Assembly: GCA_905236315.1 (NCBI GenBank)
Contig: CAJOPO010000306.1
Location: 1 to 15,383 of the forward strand
From: an uncultured Treponema sp.
GTDB taxonomy: Bacteria; Spirochaetota; Spirochaetia; Treponematales; Treponemataceae
Direction of reading: 5' to 3'
Length of the DNA: 15,383 nt
Of the stretch, positions 14,602 to 15,383 are shown piece after piece. The notes under the pieces are model-generated. The model worked only from the letters and a program-made list of their open reading frames with translations, searched no databases and was not told the DNA's origin. The position numbers and the translations under genes were made by a program. The stretch's first letter is position 1. Each line of letters begins with the position of its first letter.

Positions 14602-15383
14602 ATGACATCTATAGCTGTATACGAATTAAAATTACAACAAATAACTCAAATAGAAAAACGTCTTAGCGAAATAAAAGATGTAGATATTCTTTTGGAAAAT
14701 ATCCTTACTGTTGCTTGTGAAATTGTTAATGCAGACGCAGGTTCAATTTATTCCTTTGATGAAAATGATTCAAAGTTAAGTATAAAATATAGTTTAAATC
14801 ATACTTTTCAAAAACGTTTAGCACCAGGAGAGAAACTCCCTTACTCATCTTTTACTTTTACAGCTTCTTCTAATATGATTGCAGGCTATTGTGCATTGAA
14901 CAAAAAAGTCATAAATATTCCTGATGTATATTCAATGAGTGAATATATGGACGAGATGCATACTATAAAGAGACCGTATACTTTTAATAGAGATTCCGAT
15001 GTACAGACTGGCTATCATACACAGTCAATGTTGGCTATACCTCTTATTATGACTAATGGCAAAGTTTTGGGTGTCTTACAAATAATAAATGCCCAAGATG
15101 AAAATGGAAATATCGTTCCATTTAGTAGTGATGATGAGTTTTATATTTCACATTTTGCAGCCACTGTTGGGCAGGTTTATGAATATACATATTTAACTAA
15201 ACAACTTATAGAGCGACTTGTAAAAATGGCAGGTTATCGAGACCCAAAGGAAACTGGAGCACATGTAGAAAGAGTTTCTAGTTTTGCAGTGGAGATTTAC
15301 GACCGATATGCTGTTAATAAAGGGATACCAGAAAAGGAAAGAAATAAATTTAGGGATACATTAAAGTTAGCTGCTAAGTGTCA
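14602..15383 (+). CDS. GAF / HD-GYP signalling protein, 3' end missing
   Basis: The reading frame is open from ATG 14602 to the window edge (260 complete codons), and an in-frame stop lies just upstream at 14596-14598. Residues about 22-195 form a GAF domain (VNADAGSIYSFD, SMLAIPLI, GVLQIINAQD), a small-molecule or redox sensing unit. Residues about 204 onward match the start of a HD-GYP phosphodiesterase domain: YRDPKETGAHVERVS, with H221 as the first metal ligand. The sequence is cut at KCH, where the HD dyad would be completed by the next codon. HD-GYP proteins usually break down cyclic di-GMP. Because the catalytic residues are outside the window, activity cannot be judged. The ribosome binding site is weak: AAGG at 14586-14589 is 12 bases away. 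It is the last of five genes on the same strand after the cyclase. Confidence 0.88.
   Translation, partial: MTSIAVYELKLQQITQIEKRLSEIKDVDILLENILTVACEIVNADAGSIYSFDENDSKLSIKYSLNHTFQKRLAPGEKLPYSSFTFTASSNMIAGYCALNKKVINIPDVYSMSEYMDEMHTIKRPYTFNRDSDVQTGYHTQSMLAIPLIMTNGKVLGVLQIINAQDENGNIVPFSSDDEFYISHFAATVGQVYEYTYLTKQLIERLVKMAGYRDPKETGAHVERVSSFAVEIYDRYAVNKGIPEKERNKFRDTLKLAAKC

Overview
The window is AT-rich bacterial chromosome (about two thirds A+T by eye) with ordinary codon use and tightly packed genes. The best guess at the source is a spirochaete of the Treponema group. This rests on the style of the proteins: MurJ with a SDAF/FRRLFAE signature, a HAMP-linked class III nucleotide cyclase, a GAF/HD-GYP protein, an NSUN4-like RNA methyltransferase and LamG/FN3 exported proteins. 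No rRNA or marker gene is present, so this is inference. I see no tRNA, rRNA, CRISPR array, phage gene or insertion sequence. No gap between genes exceeds 300 bases.

Layout. Left block (1-1931): a small membrane protein of unknown function (143-523, +) faces a MATE-family exporter (585-1931, -) across a shared hairpin terminator. A 207-bp divergent control region (1932-2138) holds a good promoter for the MATE gene with two spaced direct repeats. Second block (2139-6042, +): an exported LamG/fibronectin-III protein, then 19 bp later a large cytoplasmic protein with thirteen back-to-back TPR units, an acidic linker and a conserved-looking C-terminal domain. A perfect 15-bp stem terminator (6047-6081) separates this from the convergent pair below.

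Third block (6102-8932, -): murJ (lipid II flippase) and an M24 Xaa-Pro aminopeptidase joined by a 4-bp ATGA overlap. Fourth block (8981-end, +): divergent from murJ across only 48 bp, a membrane-bound class III cyclase overlaps a one-helix coiled-coil membrane protein by 22 bp. These are followed by an exported GH3 beta-N-acetylhexosaminidase, an NSUN4-like m5C RNA methyltransferase (1-bp overlap) and a GAF/HD-GYP phosphodiesterase-like gene cut by the window end.

The genes read as three themes: envelope building and turnover (MurJ, GH3 hexosaminidase, exported LamG protein), nucleotide second messengers (a class III cyclase and a HD-GYP protein in one same-strand run) and housekeeping. The most interesting undescribed pieces are the cyclase with its overlapping coiled-coil partner, and the 13-TPR scaffold paired with the LamG protein. 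There is no clear sign of a defence system or a recently acquired island.
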